A stretch of 15,045 bases of DNA. Source: an uncultured Blautia sp. (GTDB lineage Bacteria > Bacillota > Clostridia > Lachnospirales > Lachnospiraceae). Positions 1-6,292 of this stretch are shown here, piece by piece; positions within the stretch are counted from its first letter, which is position 1; each line of letters starts with the position of its first letter. The notes under the pieces are model-generated. The model worked only from the letters and a program-made list of their open reading frames with translations. It was not told the DNA's origin and ran no database searches. The position numbers were made by a program, and so were the translations under genes. The stretch lies in assembly GCF_934372025.1 (NCBI RefSeq), contig NZ_CAKROJ010000049.1, positions 1-15,045 of the forward strand, written 5' to 3'.

Positions 1-63
1 AATTTCTACCTCATGAACAAATCTATTTGATTCCACAAGATAGGCTGTATCTCCCGCTTTCAT
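1..63 (-). CDS. Small conserved protein, N-terminal fragment cut by the window edge
   Basis: An ATG at 63-61 opens a frame that runs off the left edge, giving 21 residues that begin MKAGDTAYLVESNRFVHEVE. An AGGAG Shine-Dalgarno (complement of 73-77) sits 9 nt upstream, a good reason to call this a real start. The start lies inside the 3' end of the upstream hypothetical gene, so the two overlap by about 41 bp and are probably translated from one transcript. The N-terminus resembles a short conserved protein I associate with Lachnospiraceae mobile regions, but I know no function and the rest lies outside the window. Confidence 0.5.
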   Translation of the reverse strand, partial: MKAGDTAYLVESNRFVHEVEI

Positions 64-403
64 CTTCTCTCGCTCCTACACTTAGTATTTCATTCATTCT
101 TTCTAAAATCATAAGACCTTTATGATCCACAAACATTTTATCAGAAGAATTTTCAGGAATTTCTTCCTTTACAAGCATTGTAAGCAATGCTGTACAGAGC
201 TCATAATCAGCTTCCGGAACACGTTTCAATTCCTCCACCAAATCAATCGGTTCCGTGATCAGATAGTCCGTATAATTGCTTTTCCAGTCTCCTGTTGCAG
301 CTAATAATCTCTCATACTGATCCTCATACAGATTTTTCTGATTCAGCAATAATTGAATTTTCTTTAGTTTTTCAGTTTTTCTCAATTTACTACACCGCCC
401 CAT
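23..403 (-). CDS. Hypothetical protein, possibly DUF6508-like
   Basis: A 126-residue soluble protein with a basic, Leu/Lys-rich N-terminus (residues 7-30) and a mostly helical, acidic remainder. There is no signal peptide or membrane segment. The stretch around residues 65-102 (EADYELCTALLTMLVKEE, then ILERM) resembles the C-terminal part of DUF6508 proteins as I remember them, which is weak evidence. The ATG at 403 has no clear ribosome binding site. A TTG at 385 lies just after a GGGGCGG sequence and may be the real start. A possible promoter lies at 435-463. The 3' end overlaps the start of the next small gene, as in a compact operon. Function is unknown. Confidence 0.45.
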   Translation of the reverse strand: MGRCSKLRKTEKLKKIQLLLNQKNLYEDQYERLLAATGDWKSNYTDYLITEPIDLVEELKRVPEADYELCTALLTMLVKEEIPENSSDKMFVDHKGLMILERMNEILSVGAREDESGRYSLSCGIK

Positions 404-434
404 TTTTTTCGAATGTATGTTCTTTCTTTCTTAA

Positions 435-463
435 TCTTATCACATTCTCTTTCGATAAGCCAG
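435..463 (-). promoter_or_regulatory. Possible sigma-A promoter for the 23-403 gene
   Basis: On the minus strand a TAAGAT -10 box (complement of 435-440) is preceded by TGA, giving an extended -10. A TGGCTT-like -35 lies 17 bp upstream. The -35 match is poor. The site sits about 32 bp before the ATG of the hypothetical gene. Confidence 0.3.
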
Positions 464-682
464 CTCTAATTTATTTTTCATATAAAGAACCCATTCAAAC
501 TAATCTGTCCATTTATCCAGCTTTTCTGCACTGTTTTATGAACCTTGTCATTTGGCATATCATCACCTATCAAAAATGCTGATTTCGGATTAAGATTTAT
601 ATGATTAAGGCGCACACTTTTCTAAGGGGCTGTTTTTCGGAATGTCAAGCGACATATGAATGGCATTTTCATAAATCTGCTA

Positions 683-1243
683 TGTCATATGCTCTCCAAG
701 ATACTTACGCGCTTCCCTTAATTCCCTTTTCGCCTCTGGAAAATTCCTTTTTACTTTCTGGTATAAATCAAGAAAGCTTATCACGCAATTTCTTGTATAC
801 CCTTGTAAAGCCGCAGATATGCCCTAAAACTGTTCCTAATCATACTTAACAGTATATTTGTCATTAAGAAGCATCGGATCGTATCTCCAGCCAATATGCT
901 CTTCTCCTACGATTCCTGATATTTGCTGAAATAATTCGATGATTTTTCTTTTACTTACAATTGTTTTAAATAATCCTGGTTCGATATCTGCCTCATATGG
1001 AATGATTGTGATATACCAGTATGTTCTGTAAGATTTCAGCAAATCCATATACTTCAACATAGGGACTGGATCTTTTGAACAGAATATAATCAAATCAACA
1101 ACTTCAGGATCAAGGCTATATTCTGTGACCTGTAAAGGATTATAGGGATTTCTCACTCGAACATACCCTTCACGGATTCTATTTGCAAACCATTCGGAAT
1201 AAAATGCAGGCATATCAGTTCTCATGCTTGCATGTGTAATCAT
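683..1243 (-). pseudogene. DUF1848-family protein, interrupted by in-frame stop codons
   Basis: The first 135 residues, starting MITHASMRTDMPAFYSEWF and containing IGWRYDPMLLNDKYTV, match the N-terminal half of DUF1848 proteins, which are normally about 280-310 residues. The ATG at 1243 has an AGGAG site (complement of 1252-1256) 8 nt upstream. A TAG at 836-838 ends the frame early and a second TAG follows at 824-826. The same frame then resumes family-like sequence (GISAALQGYTRNCVISFLD, then LYQKVKRNFPEA) to a third TAG at 680-682. The two first TAGs stand where relatives have sense codons (pattern YHLxxFxxI), so this reads as point nonsense mutations, not a frameshift. The cysteine-rich C-terminal half is absent. 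The role of DUF1848 is not known to me. Confidence 0.75.
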
Positions 1244-1259
1244 CCAGTACTCTCCTCTC

Positions 1260-1895
1260 GTGGAGGGTAAATATTACAATACTATTACAAAAAAATCTTT
1301 TATGAAACAGACATTATTTCCGTCCGAAGCATAAAAGATTTATTTAATGGTTGTATTAAATTTAACTTCCTGTTACTTAAAAAACAGATAATTGCAAATT
1401 CGTTTCTCAGTGCCATGCAATCATCAGAAAAAAATGTCTAGGTTGTTTTATGACCACATTTTTACCCAGTTTTTGTTACTGCTTGAGCGTATTCCTTACC
1501 ACTGAGTACCATTTACCGATAGAAGTTCATGAGTCGTTAAGCCGCATATTTCCTGTATTTATGCGTGTTTTCGGAGATACTGAAATTTCACTGCCACATT
1601 TTTGGTGACATGTTCTTACTGCTCATAAAACTCCTCATTATATGCGGCTGAACACCGCCTTTATCTTAAATCTGACCATGCTTTTGACACAGCAAAAATG
1701 GTTTCAGACTGCGTATAAACATGGTCAGGTAATGGTTAGTTGTATTTTTGAAACTTTTTAAGTTTAACACATCTGGGCAGGAGGTTCAAGATGCCGTGAT
1801 GAGAAAATTTCGATTTCAACGCTTAATATATATTAAACCTTTACTTTTAATCCTATTCAAACTCTCCAGGTTACTCTGACCATGACATCGTATAA
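1260..1895. other. Gene-poor region of about 640 bp
   Basis: I find no intact gene here. It holds three copies of CTGACCATG (1672-1680 and 1876-1884 direct, 1720-1728 inverted), a repeated CCACATTTTT (near 1454 and 1593), and a plus-strand frame from ATG 1450 to TAA 1759 broken by a single TGA at 1606-1608. The composition is AT-rich and disordered, like decayed mobile DNA, but I cannot name a parent element. Confidence 0.5.
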
Positions 1896-1932
1896 TTAAA
1901 AAATGGCGAGATGCTTATTGTAACACCCCGCC
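1896..1932 (-). terminator. Rho-independent terminator of the Rpn-family gene
   Basis: Read on the minus strand, GGCGGGGTGTT pairs with AAGCATCTCGCC as a stem of about 11 bp (three G-U pairs) around an ACAAT loop. It is followed directly by ATTTTTTAA. It lies about 50 bp past the stop codon at 1982. Confidence 0.8.
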
Positions 1933-1981
1933 AAACATCCGATTTGCATAAGATCTGCATAATCAGGTCAATTTTTACATT

Positions 1982-2938
1982 TTATACTGGCAATAACTCA
2001 GCATTTTTTATAATATCTTTTATCTGTTTTTCGTCCATTTCAGCTACATCCGCGATCTGAGCAGCTGTATAACCTTTGTTGTACATTTTCATAATCATTT
2101 CCCGTTTACCCATCTCAATTCCGGTTTCAATTCCAGTCTCTTTAATTTTCTGGCTTAAATTACACATAATACTCACATCCTCTCTGAAATCTTTTTCCAT
2201 TGGAATCGCATATTCATTTCCAATGATATCCAGTTTTTCGTTTACTGTTAAATCCTGAGATAACAATGCTCCCAGTAATCTATGTAACTCGTATTTCTCC
2301 TCATGCTTCGGAAGTTCTTCAGCAAGTCCAATCATTACGATATTAACCAAGTCCAGTTTGCCTTTCCATGCATGGGAATTTACAATACTGTCTTTCACCA
2401 GGTGAATGTGTTCCAGACTATTTTCCGACATATTCATACAGACCCAGATGGAATAAACTCGCTTGATATCATTATAATTTGAATTTGAAAAATCTCTTTC
2501 CTTTTGTGAGGAAATCATACGGCTTACATAAAAGATTGCCCGATTCAATATATCATACCCATTTGGTTCGTCCTTTTGGGCTTCTACATTGATAATAATC
2601 TGCGATAATCCATCCTTCATTTTGACATAAAATATAATATCAAATCGTATCATTCCCTCATGAAGCTCCGGGTTTTCAGAATTAAGGCCAACCACACGAG
2701 ATCCATCATTTTTAATAACAGCATTGGTAAGACCTGTTTCTATCGGAACGGTGTTAATAAATGGTTCGCCTTCAATGTAAGAAACCACCTCTTTTGGATC
2801 CATTCCTGAAAATTCATCAACAGTCTTTACTAATATATGGGCCAGGATGCTTTTCTGGCCAAGTAATCTTTTCGCACTTTCATCATATTGTGCGTCTTTA
2901 TCTGTCGTAAGAATCGTATTTTTGATTTCTGTATTCAA
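1982..2938 (-). CDS. Rpn family recombination-promoting nuclease / putative transposase (PD-(D/E)XK)
   Basis: A 318-residue protein of the Rpn/YhgA-like family, which are PD-(D/E)XK nucleases linked to RecA-independent recombination and often labelled putative transposases. The nuclease core is visible: D100 in IRFDIIFYV and E119-A-Q in IIINVEAQK (E-x-Q form), followed by the conserved stretch NRAIFYVSRMIS. The C-terminus has the usual GxxxG-type repeat (ETGIETGIEMGK) and a helix-turn-helix-like end (GYTAAQIADVAEM). Length is normal for the family. The start codon is TTG at 2938, fixed by an AAGGAG site (complement of 2947-2951) 8 nt upstream. It has its own promoter and terminator, so it is a single-gene unit. 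These genes are often present in many degenerate copies; this one looks intact. Confidence 0.85.
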   Translation of the reverse strand: MNTEIKNTILTTDKDAQYDESAKRLLGQKSILAHILVKTVDEFSGMDPKEVVSYIEGEPFINTVPIETGLTNAVIKNDGSRVVGLNSENPELHEGMIRFDIIFYVKMKDGLSQIIINVEAQKDEPNGYDILNRAIFYVSRMISSQKERDFSNSNYNDIKRVYSIWVCMNMSENSLEHIHLVKDSIVNSHAWKGKLDLVNIVMIGLAEELPKHEEKYELHRLLGALLSQDLTVNEKLDIIGNEYAIPMEKDFREDVSIMCNLSQKIKETGIETGIEMGKREMIMKMYNKGYTAAQIADVAEMDEKQIKDIIKNAELLPV

Positions 2939-2992
2939 AAGTCTTTCTCCTTTTCTACAGCACTTTCAAAACTATTCTTCGGCTATATATTT

Positions 2993-3021
2993 ATTATACT
3001 CTAAATCTATATTTTCAACAA
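2993..3021 (-). promoter_or_regulatory. Sigma-A promoter of the Rpn-family gene
   Basis: A perfect TATAAT (complement of 2993-2998) has TTGTTG (complement of 3016-3021) 17 bp upstream. It lies about 55 bp before the TTG start and only about 23 bp from the predicted right end of the tnpB element. Confidence 0.55.
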
Positions 3022-3043
3022 TATACAATTGCCTGTAGATTTT

Positions 3044-3225
3044 GTGAACTACTCGGCAACTAAGTTACCAGAGCATCTGAAATCTGGCGGGATACCGCCT
3101 TTTTCAGGGTGCGTCCATGACACCAATACTGCTTGCCTTTCGGCTATGCAGCTACTTTTATTATTTCTGGATTTTTTAGTCCGGTTACGGACAGTTCCTT
3201 CTGTTTTCCGGATACGGAAAGATAT
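3044..3225 (-). ncRNA. Putative omega-RNA scaffold at the 3' end of tnpB
   Basis: Five stem-loops follow one another on the minus strand across the tnpB 3' end and the right end: 3205-3220 (TTTCCG/CGGAAA, loop TATC), 3179-3192 (GTCCG/CGGAC, loop TAAC), 3135-3144 (GCC-GAAA-GGC), 3077-3107 (CTGAAA/TTTCAG enclosing GGCGG/CCGCC, loop TATC), and 3055-3069 (GGTAAC/GTTGCC, loop TTA). TnpB guide RNAs are known to come from this place, overlapping the 3' coding end and finishing at the right end, with the guide taken from flanking DNA. The position and structure fit; expression is inferred. Confidence 0.5.
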
Positions 3226-4400
3226 TTCCGCAGGATATTAAATGCACCTACTGCATCTGCGTTAAATCTTGCTCCGTCAGTTATATACATCCCCCGTTCT
3301 TTTCGGTTTGATGCTTCTGCATATCTTTTTGATACTTCTGGTGATAACGGGCTGCACTGGCTGGTATAGCTTTCTTCCTGTTTGATCAATTGAATCCCAT
3401 ACAATTTCAGCTTATATTCCAGCATGATATACAGCTTATTATACGGCAATTCGTGAAACTTCTGGTTGGTCTTATGCCCCATATTTTTTTCTTTACGGAT
3501 ATTTCGGATGTCTCCCACAACCACACAGCGGATATCTTTGTTTCTACAGTATTCTGCAATCCATCTGGTCACTTTGTGAAGATAATCTTTCACTGCATTC
3601 TGCTTTTTCCTGTAAAGTCTCTGGATACGTTTCGATGATTTTGGATATTTTATTCCCCTTTCAGATTGTTGTGCATACCATACAGACTGCACTCTGGCGA
3701 TTTCTTTATGAAAGTATCTTTCCATAGAAAGGTATTTTCTTCCCAGAATAAAAGTCCTGCCATTTCCAGAATCATAGCAGGTCATCAGATTATGAAGTCC
3801 CAGATCAATAGATAAATAATGTCCATTCTGAGAAAGCTGTTCCGGCTCTTCAACCTCATAGATAACAATAAGGTCGCATTTTCCATTTTCCGGCGGATAA
3901 ATCCGCAGCTGCTTTATATGATCCATGTCCCTGAAAATCTTATTTTCAAGATATAGAAATTTTTCATGGATCCCGTAGGTTTCTTCCATGTAACTTTTCA
4001 GTTCCTTTGGCAGAGACAGCCTCAGCTGGTCCGAACCTTTCTCATGCCTGATCCCCATCTGCATGTATGTGACCGCTATATTGTCCTGTTTAAAACGGGG
4101 CGGATTTGGATCTTTGATCCCTCCGGTCCTTTTCAGGACATAAAAAGATTTCCAAGCTTTGTCCAGCTGCTTGCAGGTCTCCTGCGCTGTCTGTGACGGA
4201 AGCTGTTTATACCACAGATTTCCTTTATGTGCTTTTTTCTGATAATACCAGTCAGGATACTTTTCCAGTCCCAGTTCTTTATAATGACGCCGTTCGTAGT
4301 TGCAGATATTCCAGAGTTTGGATGCTGCATAACACATATGCCCTATGATATTGGAATATTCCTGACTGATCTTTATGGATGTTTTATGTGACAGCAGCAT
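3144..4400 (-). CDS. tnpB: IS200/IS605 family TnpB (OrfB), RNA-guided endonuclease type, atypical active site
   Basis: TnpB proteins use an omega-RNA to cut DNA and keep the transposon in place. The start at 4400 gives 418 residues: AAGGAG (complement of 4408-4413) is 7 nt from this ATG but only 1 nt from the ATG at 4406. The RuvC domain is clear: D199 in LSIDLGLHNLM (RuvC-I) and D382 in FNADAVGAFNIL (RuvC-III). The usual RuvC-II glutamate (VVEDL) is replaced by VVVGDI near residues 292-298. E342/E343 in KQEESYTSQCSPLSPEV may take its place. The Cys4 zinc finger is reduced to one Cys (C349). Some TnpB lineages carry a relocated glutamate, so the protein may still be active. A repeated tail (YLSVSG, ELSVTG) is encoded by hairpins that probably belong to the guide RNA. 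No frameshift is seen. Confidence 0.9.
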   Translation of the reverse strand: MLLSHKTSIKISQEYSNIIGHMCYAASKLWNICNYERRHYKELGLEKYPDWYYQKKAHKGNLWYKQLPSQTAQETCKQLDKAWKSFYVLKRTGGIKDPNPPRFKQDNIAVTYMQMGIRHEKGSDQLRLSLPKELKSYMEETYGIHEKFLYLENKIFRDMDHIKQLRIYPPENGKCDLIVIYEVEEPEQLSQNGHYLSIDLGLHNLMTCYDSGNGRTFILGRKYLSMERYFHKEIARVQSVWYAQQSERGIKYPKSSKRIQRLYRKKQNAVKDYLHKVTRWIAEYCRNKDIRCVVVGDIRNIRKEKNMGHKTNQKFHELPYNKLYIMLEYKLKLYGIQLIKQEESYTSQCSPLSPEVSKRYAEASNRKERGMYITDGARFNADAVGAFNILRKYLSVSGKQKELSVTGLKNPEIIKVAA

Positions 4401-4440
4401 CTCCATTCTCCTTCTGATTGATAGTTTTTATTATGTTTAT

Positions 4441-4470
4441 ATCATAGCACAAAATGCTCTTGCTTTTCAA
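4441..4470 (-). promoter_or_regulatory. Sigma-A promoter of tnpB
   Basis: On the minus strand TTGAAA (complement of 4465-4470) and TATGAT (complement of 4441-4446) are separated by 18 bp, about 40 bp before the tnpB start. Confidence 0.6.
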
Positions 4471-4550
4471 CGCAGATCTGACCTGCTTTCTTCTGGAAAC
4501 AAGTACAATAATCAGGAGATATAAGAAATAAATTTTTGCTGTTATATTTT

Positions 4551-4568
4551 TTGTGCGGATACGCACAA
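4551..4568. repeat. Perfect hairpin, probable left-end structure of the tnpB element
   Basis: TTGTGCG (4551-4557) and CGCACAA (4562-4568) form a perfect 7-bp stem around GATA on the plus strand (TATC on the minus). The loop is identical to that of the right-end hairpin at 3086-3099. No T-run follows on either strand in the right place, so it is not a terminator. Confidence 0.5.
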
Positions 4569-4582
4569 TCCTGCGCTTTCAT

Positions 4583-4603
4583 CTCGGTAATTGAATTGCC
4601 GAG
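4583..4603. repeat. Near-perfect inverted repeat between tnpB and the acidic-protein gene
   Basis: CTCGGTAA pairs with TTGCCGAG (one G-T pair) around a 5-nt loop. It lies 36 bp upstream of the -35 of the plus-strand gene. It could be an operator, or a remnant of the insertion site of the tnpB element. No U-tract follows. Confidence 0.35.
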
Positions 4604-4638
4604 GATTCCCGCTTATTTTCCTAAAAAGTATTTTATTT

Positions 4639-4669
4639 TTTACAAAAATCTCAAAAAGCATGCTATAAT
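4639..4669 (+). promoter_or_regulatory. Extended -10 promoter of the acidic secreted protein gene
   Basis: TATAAT at 4664-4669 is preceded by TGC (extended -10). A TTTACA-like or TTACAA -35 lies 18-19 bp upstream, at 4639-4645. The ATG is 38 bp downstream of the -10. Confidence 0.65.
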
Positions 4670-4706
4670 AAAAATCAATAATCAAACACAAAAAGAGGTA
4701 ATTTTT

Positions 4707-5264
4707 ATGAGATACAAAGACGAAATCCGTATCGCATTTATGGCGCTGGCTTTTTCCTGTGCCATGTTTGCAGTCTACGCAATCGTTCCAAAGGATGCTG
4801 CCGTTGCCGCCAAAGCAAAAGCCACGGTCAAAGAGGCGCCGGAAACTGCTGCCGAGGCCGAAGCACTTCGCTCCAGTCAGGAAGATGCCGGATTTAACAT
4901 CTATACCGAAGAGAGCAATTACGATTACAACAGCGATTATGATTCTTCTGAGGATACCGGTTCTACCGAAACCACCACTCCTTCCGATCAGACCGATTAC
5001 GTTCCTGATCCTGGAACTTCTGATGACAGCCAGAGCAGTGATGATGTTGCTGATGAAGGTTCTTCCGATCAGGGTGGTTACGATTCCTCTGATCAGATCG
5101 ATTATCCATCTGATGAGGGATCCGGAGACACTTCCACAGATAATGGTTATGATACTTCTCCTGACTATTCAGAGTCATCTGAGGATACTGATACCAGCGG
5201 ATCTGATACTGGCACATCCGATACCGCGCCGTTTACCATCACCACAGAAAACAGCAATTATTAA
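4707..5264 (+). CDS. Secreted or membrane-anchored acidic low-complexity protein (Asp/Ser/Thr/Tyr-rich)
   Basis: A 185-residue protein, the only plus-strand gene here. The ATG at 4707 is set by AGAGG at 4694-4698, 8 nt upstream; an ATG further upstream at 4536 has no such site and lies before the promoter. Residues 1-7 are charged, residues 8-27 form one hydrophobic segment (FMALAFSCAMFAVYAIV), and AVAAKAKA follows, so it is a signal peptide or signal anchor. After about residue 55 there is no Lys or Arg at all: the chain is repeats of Asp, Ser, Thr, Glu, Gly and Tyr (such as YDYNSDYDSSEDTG and YDSSDQIDY). No LPXTG, lipobox or enzyme motif is present. It is a single-gene unit with a promoter and terminator. 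A surface or cation-binding role is a guess. Confidence 0.8.
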   Translation: MRYKDEIRIAFMALAFSCAMFAVYAIVPKDAAVAAKAKATVKEAPETAAEAEALRSSQEDAGFNIYTEESNYDYNSDYDSSEDTGSTETTTPSDQTDYVPDPGTSDDSQSSDDVADEGSSDQGGYDSSDQIDYPSDEGSGDTSTDNGYDTSPDYSESSEDTDTSGSDTGTSDTAPFTITTENSNY

Positions 5265-5280
5265 TTTTTTTCACCAACAC

Positions 5281-5326
5281 AAAAGGAAAGGCCGTGAGCA
5301 TTCATTGCTCATTGCCTTTCCTTTTT
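5281..5326. terminator. Strong bidirectional terminator between the acidic-protein gene and dus
   Basis: AAAAGGAAAGGC (5281-5292) pairs with GCCTTTCCTTTT (5314-5325), with an inner TGAGCA/TGCTCA stem. Plus-strand transcripts continue into T-rich sequence, and minus-strand transcripts end in CCTTTCCTTTTG. It lies between the stop codons of two convergent genes (5264 and 5339). Confidence 0.85.
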
Positions 5327-5338
5327 ATTTACTTTTAT

Positions 5339-6289
5339 TTACTGTTCCTGACTGCCGGTAAATGTACAATTCGCAAACAGTTCATTCACCGCACTTTCAT
5401 ATACTATGCATTTTTCACTCTTTTTGATCTTCTTGGCATACTTTTTGCTGTCTGCAAACATCGGTGCCAGATAAAACCAGAGTTCCTTCATTTTAAAAAG
5501 GACATTTCTGTCACCGGATACCTCTTCGCAGTATGTATGATACAGAATATCATGAAAATGTCGAATATCCTGCTGATCTGCAGCTTTTCCGCCTCGAATC
5601 TCACGTGCAAGCGACGGATTCGCCAGCACGCCGCGTCCCATCATAAAACGCTCCACATCCGGAAATCTTTCGCTGATCCTCCGGAAATCGCCAGATGAAA
5701 AAATATCACCATTGTAACAGACCGGATGTCTGCTGCAGGCCAGTGCCTCACCAAACACCTCCAGGTCAGGAATGTTTTTATAAAAATCCTTCTGCACTCT
5801 TGGGTGGATGATAAGCTCTTCCATTGGAAAACGATTATAAATCTCCATCAGATGAGGAAAACCTTCCGCATCTTCCATCCCAAGCCGTGTCTTCACGGAA
5901 ATCCGCATATCTGTTCCAGAAAAAATCTTATCCAGAAAACACTCCAGTTCTTCCGGACGATCCAGAAATCCTGCACCACAGCCTTTGGTAACTACTGTTT
6001 TGGACGGACATCCAAGATTCAGATTCACTTCCTGATAACCATACTCTCTGAGCTGATTTGCTGTTTGAAGAAAGTCATCTGCATTCTTTGTCAGTATCTG
6101 CGGAACCGCATACATTCCCTGATTATTTTCCGGAGAAATATCCTTTTTTTCTCTTCCGCTGAAATTCAGATTCTGTTTTGCCCTGATAAAGGGAATAAAA
6201 TATTTATCAAATCCGCCAAAACACTGATACAGCGCTTTTCGATAAATATGATTGGTTATTCCCTCAAGTGGCGCAAGATACAGTTTCAT
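5339..6289 (-). CDS. dus: tRNA-dihydrouridine synthase
   Basis: This FMN-dependent enzyme reduces uridine to dihydrouridine in tRNA, using NADPH. The 316-residue chain has the family order: LAPLEGITN (residues 5-13, FMN site), NLNLGCPSKTV with the catalytic Cys at 94, SVKTRLG with the lysine/arginine pair near 133-135, IIHPRVQ near 161-166, CYNGDIFS, and MMGRGVLANP. Length is normal. The start is ATG 6289; the TTG just before it (6292) directly abuts the TAA of the upstream DUF6465 gene. There is no clear Shine-Dalgarno, so translation is probably coupled to that gene. The C-terminal tail after the TIM barrel (WFYLAPMFADSKKYAKKIKK) is the usual helical tRNA-binding part. Which Dus subgroup it belongs to cannot be told by eye. 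Confidence 0.93.
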   Translation of the reverse strand: MKLYLAPLEGITNHIYRKALYQCFGGFDKYFIPFIRAKQNLNFSGREKKDISPENNQGMYAVPQILTKNADDFLQTANQLREYGYQEVNLNLGCPSKTVVTKGCGAGFLDRPEELECFLDKIFSGTDMRISVKTRLGMEDAEGFPHLMEIYNRFPMEELIIHPRVQKDFYKNIPDLEVFGEALACSRHPVCYNGDIFSSGDFRRISERFPDVERFMMGRGVLANPSLAREIRGGKAADQQDIRHFHDILYHTYCEEVSGDRNVLFKMKELWFYLAPMFADSKKYAKKIKKSEKCIVYESAVNELFANCTFTGSQEQ

Positions 6290-6292
6290 CAA

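Larger units (their letters stand above)
3044..4570 (-). mobile_element. IS200/IS605-type tnpB-only element (boundaries approximate)
   Basis: The element holds tnpB and no tnpA, so it would need a Y1 transposase supplied in trans. The right end is placed near 3044 because the minus strand ends in a hairpin, GGTAAC-TTA-GTTGCC, followed by GAGTAGTTCAC. The left side has a hairpin at 4551-4568 with the same TATC loop (minus strand) as the right-end hairpin at 3086-3099, as expected for paired IS200/IS605 ends. The exact left cleavage site is not resolved and could lie between 4568 and 4605. No target duplication is expected for this family. Confidence 0.55.

Noticed and set aside
478..558. Minus-strand 26-residue frame starting MPNDKVHKTVQKSWINGQIS with AGGTG 5 nt upstream
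   Set aside because: Too short, no recognised family, and it lies in what seems to be decayed sequence downstream of the DUF1848 remnant.
1781..1880. AGGAGG followed by ATG-CCG-TGA and an overlapping ATG opening a 26-residue hydrophobic, basic peptide (toxin- or leader-like)
   Set aside because: No promoter or terminator on the plus strand supports it, and the sequence is not recognised; probably chance in AT-rich DNA.
4583..4603. Inverted repeat as a terminator
   Set aside because: Neither strand has a T-run after the stem and no gene ends nearby.
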